From Duganella dendranthematis (GTDB lineage Bacteria; Pseudomonadota; Gammaproteobacteria; Burkholderiales; Burkholderiaceae_D): 64,000 nucleotides of DNA. The DNA lies in NCBI RefSeq assembly GCF_012849375.1, contig NZ_CP051684.1, positions 2,666,001-2,730,000 of the forward strand. The letters are read 5' to 3'. The notes beneath the pieces were generated by a model, which worked only from the letters and a program-made list of their open reading frames with translations, was not told the origin of the DNA and did not search any database. This document shows positions 1 to 8,340 of this stretch, piece by piece. Positions within the stretch are counted from its first letter, which is position 1; every line of letters starts with the position of its first letter. The translations under genes and the position numbers were made by a program.

Positions 1-785
1 TGGTCGATGCGCTGGGCGCGCAAAGTGCCGCGCTGCAGTTCGTCCAGGACAGGCGCGGATGGCAGTAGGGTCGCTCCCATGTCTGCCAGCAAGGCCGATT
101 TGAGGATGGCGATGGAGTTGATCTCGATCACGTTGCCGACGGTCAGGCCGGCGGTGCGCGCCACGCTCTCGATGCGAGGCCGCACGCCGTGCTGCAATCC
201 CGGCAAGATTAGCGTGGTGGCCAGCGCCTGTTGTAGTGTAAGTGACTGCTCACCCTCGCCGTAAGGCCGATCGGTGCGGCAGATAAAGCGCAGTTCTTCC
301 TCTACCAACGGCGTCGTGGCGAACTGGCCGAGCTGGCCATCGTCAAACAGCACGGCCAGGTTGATGCGGCCGGATTTGAGCTGATCGCCCAAGTTGCCGG
401 TCAATTCCTCGGTCAGTTGCAGCGTGATTTCCGGATACTGGTCGCGGGTGGCGGTCAGCAGTGGCAGCGCCAGCGCGCCAGAGATGCTGTGCGGCAGCCC
501 CAGCGTGACGGCGCCGCTTGGCCGCTCGGCCGACTGCGCCACAGCGGAACGCGCGTCCGCCACCTGCTTGAGGATGGCCTGGGCGTGCTCGTAGAACACC
601 TTGCCGGCGTCCGTGCTGAGCACGCCCTGGGCGGAACGGTGCAGCAGTTGCACGCCCAGTTCTTCCTCCAGCTGGCGCAGCTGCTGGGTGAGAGCGGGCT
701 GGGCGACGTGCAGGATCAGCGCCGCCCGGGACAACGATCCGTGGTCGACGATGGCAACGAAATAGCGGAGCTGTCGTAATTCCAT
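1..785 (-). CDS. LysR-family transcriptional regulator, 3' end cut by window
   Basis: The minus strand reads from an ATG at 785 and stays open to the window edge, about 261 codons of a family that is usually near 300, so the C-terminus lies outside. The protein begins MELRQLRYFVAIVDHGSLS, followed by AQPALTQQLRQLEEELGVQL, the classical LysR winged helix-turn-helix in residues 1-60. The rest fits the periplasmic-binding-like effector domain. The opening resembles Nac/Cbl-type members, but the effector cannot be read from sequence. It is transcribed away from the HD-GYP gene; the 130-bp gap between them would hold both promoters. Only plus-strand frames of this stretch look open at first sight; those are antisense shadows. 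Confidence 0.9.
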   Translation of the reverse strand, partial: MELRQLRYFVAIVDHGSLSRAALILHVAQPALTQQLRQLEEELGVQLLHRSAQGVLSTDAGKVFYEHAQAILKQVADARSAVAQSAERPSGAVTLGLPHSISGALALPLLTATRDQYPEITLQLTEELTGNLGDQLKSGRINLAVLFDDGQLGQFATTPLVEEELRFICRTDRPYGEGEQSLTLQQALATTLILPGLQHGVRPRIESVARTAGLTVGNVIEINSIAILKSALLADMGATLLPSAPVLDELQRGTLRAQRID

Positions 786-861
786 ATCCAATAAGTAAGA
801 GGTAGAGACTTGCTTAAAAGTAGTTGTAGTTGTAAATTTGATCCCCGTAGGAAACACAGTT

Positions 862-870
862 TGTTATACT
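862..870 (+). promoter_or_regulatory. Extended -10 promoter for the HD-GYP gene
   Basis: The bases TG-T-TATACT form an extended -10 element with a near-consensus hexamer at 865-870. No good -35 is seen at standard spacing, which is typical for extended -10 promoters. Transcription would start near 877, downstream of the in-frame GTG/ATG-like start at 838, and this supports the internal start at 919 for the gene. Confidence 0.45.
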
Positions 871-918
871 GCTTGCATCGCGGGTCGTCTTCCAGCCCCT
901 ATTCTGATGGGTATACGC

Positions 919-2139
919 ATGTTAAAGAAAGTCGATTCTTCTCAGCTGAAAGTGGGCATGTATATTCATGACCTGAGCTGCGACTGGATGACCCATCCGT
1001 TCGTGCGCAACCGCTTCCTGCTGACCACCCACGATGAAATCCGCAAAATCCTCAACGCCGGCATCCACGACGTTGTCATAGACAGTTCCAAAGGGCTGGA
1101 TGTGCAGGATGCGCCGTCGCTGGCCGAAGCGCAAGCCGCCACCGAACGCGAGATCGTCGAAATCGTCGCCAAGGCGCCGGTGCAAACCCGGGTGTCGCTG
1201 GGCGAAGAGATGCAGCGGGCGGTGCAGATCCGCCACCAGGCGTCGACGCTGGTGCGGACGGTGATGCAGGACGCCCGTCTTGGCAAGGCTATCGAGCTGG
1301 ACCAGGTGCAGCCGGTGGTGCAGAACATTACCGAGTCGATCCTGCGCAACCCGGGCGCGCTGGTGGGGCTACTGCGGATCAAGAACAAGGATGATTACAC
1401 CTTTTTGCATTCGGTGAGCGTGTGCACGCTGCTGGTGGCGTTCTGCCGCTCGCGCAATCTGCCGGCCGACGTTACCCATCAGGCCGGTCTGGGCGGGCTG
1501 TTGCATGACACCGGCAAGGCACTGGTGCCGGACGCCATCCTCAACAAACCGGGGCCGCTGACCGACGAAGAATTCGCCATCATCAAGAAGCACCCGGAAG
1601 ATGGCTACAAGATCCTGAAGCAAACGCCGGAAATCGGTCCGATTCCGCTGGATATCACGTTGCATCACCACGAGCGGCGCGACGGCAGCGGTTATCCGAG
1701 CAAGCAAGCCGACGACGGCATCAGCGAACTGGCGCAGATGGCGGCGATTGTCGACGTGTATGACGCGATTACGGCCGATCGCTGCTACCACAAGGGCATG
1801 TCGGCAGCGGCCGCGCTGCGCAAGATTTATGAGTGGAGCAAGTTTCACTTCAACCCGACGTATGCGCAGGAATTCATGCGTTGCGTGGGGATTTATCCGG
1901 TGGGCACCATGGTGCTGCTGGAGTCGGGACGCCTGGGGGTGGTGGTCGAGCCACATGAGACCAATCTGCTGGCGCCCAAGGTCAACGTGTTCTTCCATAC
2001 CAAGAAGAATGTCTACATCAAGCCGGAAACCGTGGATCTGTCGCGTGGCCTGGGCTTTGGCGGCGGCGATAAAATCGTCGGCCACGAATCGCCGGCCAAG
2101 TGGAATGTGGACCCGATGCGCTTCCTGAGCGTCGCATAG
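919..2139 (+). CDS. HD-GYP domain cyclic-di-GMP phosphodiesterase with DUF3391 N-terminus
   Basis: This 406-residue cytoplasmic protein begins MLKKVDSSQLKVGMYIHDL, the usual opening of the DUF3391 domain. The HD pair is H196-D197 in LLHDTGKA, and the second signature HHHERRDGSGYP ends at GYP 258-260. HD-GYP proteins hydrolyse c-di-GMP to pGpG and GMP at a two- or three-metal centre; all visible signature residues are present. The open frame extends up to 838, but the likely promoter at 862-870 lies inside that extension, so 919 (or 907) is the better start. It converges on a GGDEF gene and precedes a Tad pilus operon, so a role in c-di-GMP control of surface attachment is a reasonable inference. 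Confidence 0.9.
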   Translation: MLKKVDSSQLKVGMYIHDLSCDWMTHPFVRNRFLLTTHDEIRKILNAGIHDVVIDSSKGLDVQDAPSLAEAQAATEREIVEIVAKAPVQTRVSLGEEMQRAVQIRHQASTLVRTVMQDARLGKAIELDQVQPVVQNITESILRNPGALVGLLRIKNKDDYTFLHSVSVCTLLVAFCRSRNLPADVTHQAGLGGLLHDTGKALVPDAILNKPGPLTDEEFAIIKKHPEDGYKILKQTPEIGPIPLDITLHHHERRDGSGYPSKQADDGISELAQMAAIVDVYDAITADRCYHKGMSAAAALRKIYEWSKFHFNPTYAQEFMRCVGIYPVGTMVLLESGRLGVVVEPHETNLLAPKVNVFFHTKKNVYIKPETVDLSRGLGFGGGDKIVGHESPAKWNVDPMRFLSVA

Positions 2140-2203
2140 GTCGGCTCAAAAAGCGCTCAGCTTCGTTGCGGCGCCTCGCTGCGCGCGTTTTGACACAACC
2201 TGT

Positions 2204-3247
2204 TTAGAAAAATTCCGCCGTATCGTTGGATTCAATGGCCTGCAACAGGCCGCCAGTGACCAGCTCGTCGTAGTGGCAGACCAGGTTGCGGCCGTGACTC
2301 TTGGCGTAGTACAGCGCCTGGTCGGCATGACCGAGAATGATCACCGGCGCTTCCAGCGCGCTGATGCTGACAAAGCCCACACTGACCGTCACCTTGCCCA
2401 CTTGCGGGAAGTCATGCCCGGCCACGTTCATGCGGAAGCGTTCGATGATTTTCTTGGCGTCGTCCAGCGTGGCCGAGCGCAGCAGCACGACGAATTCCTC
2501 GCCGCCGAAACGGAACACGCGGTCTTGCGCGCGGAATGACGAGGTCAGCAGATTGGCGATCAGGATCAGCACTTCATCGCCGTACAAATGGCCGAAACGG
2601 TCATTCACATGCTTGAAATGGTCGACATCCACCACGGCCAGCCATTGCTTTTCTTCCTGGCGGTGGATGCGACGCTCCGGCTCGCCCGGCAGCGTCAGCG
2701 CGTCCTGCTCGGTGCTGGCCGCCAGCATCTTGGACAGCTGATCGTCGAAGGTCTTGCGGTTGAGCAGGCCGGTCAGCGAATCGCGTTCGCTGTAGTCGAG
2801 CAGATTCTGGAAATTGCGGTAGACACTGACGATGCCGCCAATGACGTGGATGGTTTCCTTGGTGTACGGCGTCGGATTGACGATTTCCAGGCAGGTATCG
2901 GCCTTGTCGCCCAGCCAGATCGGCAGCCACAGCGTGTGCTCGTCGGCTTCGTTGGCGATATCGGCGCCGGATTCGTGGCGCGCGATGCATTGCGCCAGCG
3001 CCGGGAAGAGGTCAATGGAATCGCCCGGATGCTGCTGGTCCGAGGTATCGACCATGCGCGCAGCTTCGCCTGCGCTGATGATGGCGCGTGGACGGACAAA
3101 TACCTTCCCCCTAACCGTGGCAAGCGTCAACACACGGACCTGGGTGGCGTGAGCAAGCTCCTGCACCGCCGAAATCACTGAGATGTCGAGCATCGTGTGA
3201 TCGCGGTGACCGGTCATGTCCACCATGTGTTTCAGTAGGGAATCCAT
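2204..3247 (-). CDS. GGDEF diguanylate cyclase
   Basis: A 347-residue protein whose C-terminal half is a GGDEF domain. The active-site loop is FGGEEF at residues 247-252, and an RAQD sequence ends five residues before it, matching the RxxD inhibitory I-site, so the enzyme is expected to be active and product-inhibited. The N-terminal 150 residues have no membrane segment and may be a GAF-like sensor; the signal is unknown. The ATG at 3247 follows GGAAAGG at short spacing; an upstream in-frame TTG at 3292 has no ribosome site. It is convergent with the HD-GYP gene, giving a synthesis/degradation pair for c-di-GMP next to the Tad locus. Confidence 0.9.
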   Translation of the reverse strand: MDSLLKHMVDMTGHRDHTMLDISVISAVQELAHATQVRVLTLATVRGKVFVRPRAIISAGEAARMVDTSDQQHPGDSIDLFPALAQCIARHESGADIANEADEHTLWLPIWLGDKADTCLEIVNPTPYTKETIHVIGGIVSVYRNFQNLLDYSERDSLTGLLNRKTFDDQLSKMLAASTEQDALTLPGEPERRIHRQEEKQWLAVVDVDHFKHVNDRFGHLYGDEVLILIANLLTSSFRAQDRVFRFGGEEFVVLLRSATLDDAKKIIERFRMNVAGHDFPQVGKVTVSVGFVSISALEAPVIILGHADQALYYAKSHGRNLVCHYDELVTGGLLQAIESNDTAEFF

Positions 3248-3500
3248 TTGCCTTTCCAAAAAACAGCTGGTCAGCATAATAGCTTTTTGCAATCAAGGCA
3301 ATTCTTGTGTGCTAAAAAAAACCTACATAAATGAAGAATGAGATCTTTTTCCGACAATCGACTTCATCATAGACTAAAAAAGATTCCGCATGGAAAACTT
3401 GCGTGACGTCAACTCTTATAAATTTGCGGTCCGTATAGTGGAACGCAATGGCGCAGAACACCGCGCCAGAGGTTTTCATCAACCAAGCAAGGAGTACGAC

Positions 3501-3680
3501 ATGAACTCGCTGATTGCAGTTGCAAAAGCGTTTGCGCGCGACGAGGACGGTATCACGGCAATTGAATACGGCCTGATCGCGGCGACCATGGTGGCCGCCG
3601 TGGTGGCCGCATTCGGTTTCCTGACGCCGGCGCTGAGCGACGCGTTCCAGGCCATCGGTAACAAGATCAAGTCGCCGTAA
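3501..3680 (+). CDS. flp: Flp/Fap-type pilin
   Basis: A 59-residue prepilin: a short charged leader, then DEDGITAIEYGLIAATMVAAVV. Cleavage by the Tad prepilin peptidase is expected after the Gly of the G-ITAIEY motif, leaving Glu5-Tyr6 at the start of the hydrophobic stretch, which is diagnostic for Flp pilins. AAGGAG lies 6 bases before the ATG; longer in-frame upstream starts lack a ribosome site. It is the first gene of the Tad operon and is followed by a hairpin at 3688-3725. The mature pilin forms the bundled Flp fibre used in surface adhesion. Confidence 0.95.
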   Translation: MNSLIAVAKAFARDEDGITAIEYGLIAATMVAAVVAAFGFLTPALSDAFQAIGNKIKSP

Positions 3681-3687
3681 CAGTAGC

Positions 3688-3725
3688 AGGCTTTCCAGCC
3701 GCAGCCAGGCTGGAAAGCCTTTTCG
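3688..3725 (+). terminator. Hairpin between flp and tadV, probable attenuator
   Basis: A perfect 13-bp stem (3688-3700 with 3708-3720) with a 7-base loop is followed by TTTTCG. The U-tract is short, so partial read-through is likely. Placed directly after the pilin gene, it would let flp be made in excess over the assembly proteins. Functional meaning is inferred. Confidence 0.65.
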
Positions 3726-3737
3726 TGGAGAAATCTC

Positions 3738-4268
3738 ATGCTGAACGCGATTGAAGTCATTCTGATCTGCCTGGTGACGCAGGCGGCGCTGACCGATCTG
3801 GCCATGCGCAAGATTCCCAACGTACTGGTGCTGAGCGGTTTGCTGCTGGCGCTGCTGTTGCACCTGCTGAGCGGGCCGCCGTGGGCGCCGCTGTCGCAAT
3901 GGCTGGCCGGCATCCTCGCCGGTTTTTTTTTATTCCTGCCGCTGTACCTGCTGCGCGGCATGGCCGCCGGCGACGTCAAGTTGATGGCGATGGTGGGCGG
4001 TTTCACCGGGCCGTGGCTGGCGCTGCACATCGCCGCGCTGTCCTACCTGATCGGCGGCGTGATGGCGCTGCTGATGTTGCTGGCCAGCGGACGCTGGCGC
4101 GACAGCGCCCGTAATCTATGGCAGATCTGCAAGCCGCTGCTGTTGCGCCTGCTCGGCGTGCCGCTGCAGCCGGTACCGCTGGCGCCTGCCGCCAGCGTCG
4201 GCAGTATTCCATACGGCGTGGCGATCGCGCTCGGCACGGCCGGCATGCTGGCCTGGACCCATCACTGA
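3738..4268 (+). CDS. tadV: Tad prepilin peptidase (TadV/CpaA, A24 family)
   Basis: A 176-residue polytopic membrane protein. The two catalytic aspartates of type IV leader peptidases are visible: D20 in the TDLAMRKIPN motif and D79 in GDVKLM. It lacks the long N-terminal methylase half of PilD/GspO, as expected for the TadV/CpaA subfamily. It would cleave the leader of Flp at 3501. GGAG at 3727-3730 precedes the ATG. No gspO/pilD gene is in the window, so the type II system at 39-50 kb must use a prepilin peptidase encoded elsewhere, or this one (speculative). Confidence 0.93.
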   Translation: MLNAIEVILICLVTQAALTDLAMRKIPNVLVLSGLLLALLLHLLSGPPWAPLSQWLAGILAGFFLFLPLYLLRGMAAGDVKLMAMVGGFTGPWLALHIAALSYLIGGVMALLMLLASGRWRDSARNLWQICKPLLLRLLGVPLQPVPLAPAASVGSIPYGVAIALGTAGMLAWTHH

Positions 4269-4355
4269 ACAGGGCTTGCTGCACGTCAATGTCCGAAGGG
4301 CAAGGGCTGGATAGACTTAATTCCATGCCGAAATAAATGCCTTGCGGAGATAACG

Positions 4356-5726
4356 ATGCTTGCCCTCGAACCCCCATCCCCCTACACCCAGCTGCTCGAC
4401 GCCGAGCCGGACGCGCTGCTGCCGCCGCCGCCGAAATCGGTGCGCGATACGGGCCTGACGCAGCAGCTGATCGTAGAGCTAATCGCCAAGGCGCTGTACC
4501 AGGGCGGTAAAAGCCACCTGCCGGTGCTGACCACCAGACTGCACCTGTCGATCAACGTGCTGCGGGAAGTGCTGGATTTCATGGTGGCCGAACACGTGGC
4601 GGAAGTCGCGTGGCGCGGCGAGTCGGACCTGAACGTGCAGTACCAGTTGACCAGCACCGGCAAGCAGCGCGCCGCCACCTGGCTGGAGCGCAGTCCATAC
4701 GCCGGGCCGGCGCCGGTGACGCTGGAAGCTTACCGCGCCATGGTCGAACGTCAGGCCAGGCAGTTGCCGCAGCCGTGCCCCGATGAACTGGCGGCCGAAT
4801 TTGCCGACGATTTTCTGACACCGGCGGTGCAGCGCATGCTCGGTACCGCCATGCACGCGGGCCGCAGCGTGCTGCTGTACGGCCCCTCCGGCAGCGGCAA
4901 GTCGACACTGGCGCGCCGCCTCGGCACCTTGCAGCAAGGGCTGGTGGCGGTGCCGCATGCGCTGGTGGTGGGACAGGACATCGTGCAGGTGTATGACGCG
5001 GCGGTGCACCGCGCGCCGCTGGCGCGCCAGATGCGGCAGACGCCCGAGCGCCGCAGCAGCGATCCGCGCTGGTTGTTGTGCCAGCGTCCTGTGGTGGCGC
5101 TGGATGGCGCGTTGGATGCCGAGATGCTGGACCTGCAAGCGGATGCGGCCAGCGGCTGCTATCGCGCGCCACCGCAGCTGAAGGCCAACAACGGTTTGCT
5201 GATCGTCGATGACCTGGGCCGCCAGCGTTTGCCGGCCGCCGAACTGCTGAACCGTTTCGCACAGGCGCAGGAGGCCGAGCGCAGTGTGCTGTCGGTAGCG
5301 GGCGGCTATCACTTCCAGGTGCCGTGCCGTTTGCGGCTGGTGTTTGCCACCAGCCTGCCGCCGTCGGCGCTGCTGGACGAGCCGGCGCTGCGCCGCATCG
5401 GCTACAAGATTCCGGTGGAGGCGTTAAGCGCCGCCAGTTACCGCACGCTGTTCCGCCAGCAGTGCCTCAGCATGGGCGTGGTGTATGACGAGGCGGGACT
5501 GCGCTATCTGCTGGATGAGCTGCACGCTGGCTGCGGCCTGCCGCTGCTGGCCTGCTATCCGCGCGAGATCATCGGCCGAGTGGCGGATTTCGCCGGCTAC
5601 ATGGGCGAACCGGCGCGCATTTCCATCGCCACGCTCGACCAGGCCTGGATCAGCATGTTCGCCGGCGGTAGCGGTGCCACCGGGACGCGCGCGGCGGACG
5701 ATGACGTCGGGATGCGGATAGCATGA
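4356..5726 (+). CDS. AAA+ ATPase of unknown role inside the Tad operon
   Basis: A 456-residue soluble protein. A Walker A motif GPSGSGKS lies at residues 176-183, a Walker B LLIVDDLG at about 281-288, and an arginine-rich lid-like C-terminal half follows. The first 110 residues look like a winged-helix segment (VLREVLDFMVAEHVAEV). There is no signal peptide and no secretion-ATPase signature, so it is not a second TadA. GGAG precedes the ATG, and its stop overlaps the start of cpaB (ATGA), so it is translated as part of the Tad operon. The canonical Caulobacter and Aggregatibacter loci carry no such gene. It may remodel a pilus component or act as a regulator; I cannot name a function. Confidence 0.8.
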   Translation: MLALEPPSPYTQLLDAEPDALLPPPPKSVRDTGLTQQLIVELIAKALYQGGKSHLPVLTTRLHLSINVLREVLDFMVAEHVAEVAWRGESDLNVQYQLTSTGKQRAATWLERSPYAGPAPVTLEAYRAMVERQARQLPQPCPDELAAEFADDFLTPAVQRMLGTAMHAGRSVLLYGPSGSGKSTLARRLGTLQQGLVAVPHALVVGQDIVQVYDAAVHRAPLARQMRQTPERRSSDPRWLLCQRPVVALDGALDAEMLDLQADAASGCYRAPPQLKANNGLLIVDDLGRQRLPAAELLNRFAQAQEAERSVLSVAGGYHFQVPCRLRLVFATSLPPSALLDEPALRRIGYKIPVEALSAASYRTLFRQQCLSMGVVYDEAGLRYLLDELHAGCGLPLLACYPREIIGRVADFAGYMGEPARISIATLDQAWISMFAGGSGATGTRAADDDVGMRIA

Positions 5727-6553
5727 AGAATCGGCGCGCACTGTTGATGATGGCGTTGGCCGTCGTGTTCGGGCTGGCGGCGGTGGCGCTGGCCTCGCGC
5801 TGGCTGCTGCGGCAGACGCCGGGCGGCTCGAACAAGATCGTGGTGGCGGCGCAGGACGTTAATCTGGGCCAGCGCCTGACGCCCGAGATGCTGAAGCAGA
5901 TCGACTGGCCATCCGAGACGCTGCCGCGCGGGGCGCTGCGCGACGGCAGCAAGTTGGTTGGCCGCGTGCTGAAAAACAGTGTGCTGCGCGACGAGCCGTT
6001 GAGTGAGGCCAAGCTGGCGCCGGCCGGCACGCTGGGCGGCCTGTCGGCGCTGATCGCCGAGGGCAAGCGTGCCATCACTGTGCGGGTGAACGATGTGGTG
6101 GGCGTGGCCGGCTTTGCGCTGCCGGGCAATTTCGTTGACATCATCGTCAACACGCAGGCCAATGACAGTGCCATCTCCAAGATTGTGCTGGAGCGGATAC
6201 TGGTGCTGGCCGTGGCGCAGGAAGTGGGGCGCGATGAGACCAAGCCGCGCGTGGTCAACGCCGTCACGCTGGAGGTGACGCCGGCGCAGGCCGAGAATCT
6301 GGACCTGGCGCGCAGCGTGGGCACTTTGTCGCTGGCGCTGCGCAACCAGGTCGATCCGCGTCCCGGCACCACGGACGGCGCGACCAAGGGCACGCTGCTT
6401 GGCATGCAGAAGCCTGCCGCTGCGGGGCCGGCTACCCAGTCTCCGGCCCCGGTGACGGTAGCGGCCAGGCCGCGCGTGCAGGTCGTCACTGTTGCGCCGC
6501 GCGCTTGTGTGGGCGTGATCGCGGGCGTGCATCGCACGCAGGAATGCCTGTGA
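5723..6553 (+). CDS. cpaB: Flp pilus assembly protein CpaB/RcpC
   Basis: A 276-residue protein with one N-terminal membrane anchor (residues 5-25), then a SAF domain (about 35-100, IVVAAQDVNLGQRLTPEML) and an RcpC-type region. CpaB works in the periplasm with the secretin and may bind the cell wall through the SAF fold. Its ATG overlaps the stop of the AAA+ gene by four bases, indicating translational coupling. The C-terminal 70 residues are Ala/Pro-rich and probably disordered. Confidence 0.9.
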   Translation: MKNRRALLMMALAVVFGLAAVALASRWLLRQTPGGSNKIVVAAQDVNLGQRLTPEMLKQIDWPSETLPRGALRDGSKLVGRVLKNSVLRDEPLSEAKLAPAGTLGGLSALIAEGKRAITVRVNDVVGVAGFALPGNFVDIIVNTQANDSAISKIVLERILVLAVAQEVGRDETKPRVVNAVTLEVTPAQAENLDLARSVGTLSLALRNQVDPRPGTTDGATKGTLLGMQKPAAAGPATQSPAPVTVAARPRVQVVTVAPRACVGVIAGVHRTQECL

Positions 6554-6560
6554 GCGCGCC

Positions 6561-8075
6561 ATGGACCTTCACCACCACGCATGGGCGCTGTTTGCCGCCG
6601 CGCTGACATTGGACGGATCGGCGTGGGCAGCCGTACCGGCCGCACCGCCGCCCACCGCAACAGCCGCGTTGAAGGCGTCGACGGCTGTGGTGCCTCCATC
6701 GGCTTCGAAAGCTTCAGCGTCGTCGGCCGACGGCCCTGGTCTGCGTTGCACCGGCCAGGCGGCGCAACCGGGCAGCTTGTCGCTGCAACTGGGGAAGTCC
6801 ACTTTGATGCGCATGCCGGAAGCGGTGCAGGCGCGTAGTGTCGGCAACCCTGCCGTCTTGCAGGCGATGCTGGTGGCGCCAGACACGCTATACGTGGTGG
6901 GCGTAGACGTCGGCAGCAGCAATATGATTGTGCAAGGCCGCAGCGGCATGTGTAACGTGGTCGAAGTGGTGGTCGGCATCGATCCCACCGCCCTGCAGCA
7001 GGCCCTGGCCGCGCTGCTGCCGGAGCAGAAGAACATCCAGGTCAGCGCCGCCGGCGACACGCTGGTCCTGAGCGGCACCGTCGATGATGCGCCGACCGTC
7101 GCGCGCGTGCTGGAACTGGCCGCCGCCTTCGTGCGCCGTCCAGCGCAGGCATTAGAAGGTGCCCGGCGTGAAGGTGTTGATTCCAACGCCACCATGCAAA
7201 CCGCCAGCGCCTCCGCCGCGCAAGCCAGCACGCGCATCGTCAACTTCCTCAACGTCGGCGCGCCGCAGCAGGTGATGCTGGAAGTGAAAATCGCCGAGGT
7301 CTCCAAGTCCTTGCTGGAGAAGCTGGAAGCCAACGTCGCGCTCAACTTCGGCGGCGGCAGCTGGGCCGGGGCGCTCAACACCAGTTTTGTCAGCGGCACG
7401 CTGAAAAGCTTGCTGAACATCGGCCGCGCCAGTGGCAACCATGGCGGCATCGCCGCCGACAAGCAAGACGCGCTGGTGCGCATGCTGGCCGAACCCACGG
7501 TGATGGCGATCAGCGGGCAGGAAGGCAGCTTCCTCGCCGGTGGCCGCATCTTCGTGCCAGTCGCGCAGGACAACAACAAGGTCACGCTGGAGGAAAAGGA
7601 ATTCGGCGTCGGCCTGCGTTTTACGCCGACAGTGCTGGCGGGAGGCCGCATCAACCTGCGGGTGGCGCCGGAGGTATCCGAGATTTCGCGTGAAGGCATC
7701 GGCATTACCGCCGCCGGCTTTTCCGGCGCCGCCATCCTGCCGCTGTTCACCACGCGCCGCGCCGCCACCACCGTCGAACTGTTCGACGGCCAGAGTTTCG
7801 CCATCGGCGGCCTGATTAAAAACAGCCAGACCAACAGCATCCACGGCCTGCCCATCCTGGGCGAGCTGCCGGTGCTCGGCGCGCTGTTCCGCAGTACCGA
7901 CTTCCAGCAGGATCGCACCGAGCTGCTGTTTGTCGTCACACCCCACTTGGTGCAACCGCTACCGGCCAACTACACACTGCCGACCGACAGCGTCACCCCG
8001 CCAAGCCGCGCCAGGTTGTTCCTCGGCGGCCAGCTTGAAGGTGCGCCGCCGGCGCAGGGCACGGAACGCAAATAA
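6561..8075 (+). CDS. cpaC: Tad secretin CpaC/RcpA
   Basis: A 504-residue outer-membrane secretin. A signal peptide spans about residues 1-24 (ending GSAWA). It is followed by a pilus-type N-terminal domain, a BON-like domain around residues 150-200 (VSAAGDTLVLSGTVDD), and the secretin domain from about 235. The terminal signature VTPHLVQPL is present. It forms the gated pore through which the Flp fibre exits. It starts 7 bases after cpaB and is followed at 13 bases by the lipoprotein gene, which may be its pilotin. Confidence 0.92.
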   Translation: MDLHHHAWALFAAALTLDGSAWAAVPAAPPPTATAALKASTAVVPPSASKASASSADGPGLRCTGQAAQPGSLSLQLGKSTLMRMPEAVQARSVGNPAVLQAMLVAPDTLYVVGVDVGSSNMIVQGRSGMCNVVEVVVGIDPTALQQALAALLPEQKNIQVSAAGDTLVLSGTVDDAPTVARVLELAAAFVRRPAQALEGARREGVDSNATMQTASASAAQASTRIVNFLNVGAPQQVMLEVKIAEVSKSLLEKLEANVALNFGGGSWAGALNTSFVSGTLKSLLNIGRASGNHGGIAADKQDALVRMLAEPTVMAISGQEGSFLAGGRIFVPVAQDNNKVTLEEKEFGVGLRFTPTVLAGGRINLRVAPEVSEISREGIGITAAGFSGAAILPLFTTRRAATTVELFDGQSFAIGGLIKNSQTNSIHGLPILGELPVLGALFRSTDFQQDRTELLFVVTPHLVQPLPANYTLPTDSVTPPSRARLFLGGQLEGAPPAQGTERK

Positions 8076-8088
8076 CCAGGGAATGACT

Positions 8089-8340
8089 ATGCGCTATCTT
8101 TTGATCCTGCTGGCGGCAGGCACACTTTCTTCATGCGTCCAGACCACCCCACAGTGGGACAGCCGATTTGGCCTTGACACGCGCATGACGCTGGCGCAAC
8201 AGGTCGCGAATCCGGCCGCCGGCCGCAACACCGATCCGGTGGCCGGCATGGACGGACGCAGCGCGCGCGCCGCCTACGAACGCTATCAGAAAGCCAGCGG
8301 CGAACAGCAGCCGTCCGTGATGAACGGCGGTCTGAAATGA
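8089..8340 (+). CDS. Small Tad-locus lipoprotein
   Basis: An 83-residue protein beginning MRYLLILLAAGTLSSCVQ, a lipoprotein signal with lipobox LSSC, so Cys16 would be lipidated. The mature part has no recognised domain. AGGGA sits 6 bases before the ATG at 8089; the other ATG at 8083 is directly abutting that site. Small lipoproteins beside Tad secretins often act as pilotins (TadD or CpaO-like roles), so this is a candidate pilotin; the assignment is by context only. Its stop overlaps the tadZ start (ATGA). Confidence 0.8.
   Translation: MRYLLILLAAGTLSSCVQTTPQWDSRFGLDTRMTLAQQVANPAAGRNTDPVAGMDGRSARAAYERYQKASGEQQPSVMNGGLK

Noticed and set aside
838..918. N-terminal extension of the HD-GYP gene
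   Set aside because: The likely promoter lies inside it, and the family starts at MLKK.
3399..3422. TTGCGT with TATAAA, and the palindrome TGACGTCA, as flp promoter elements
   Set aside because: The spacer is only 12 bases and there is no support for an operator; TATAGT at 3434-3439 is equally possible, so no promoter was called.
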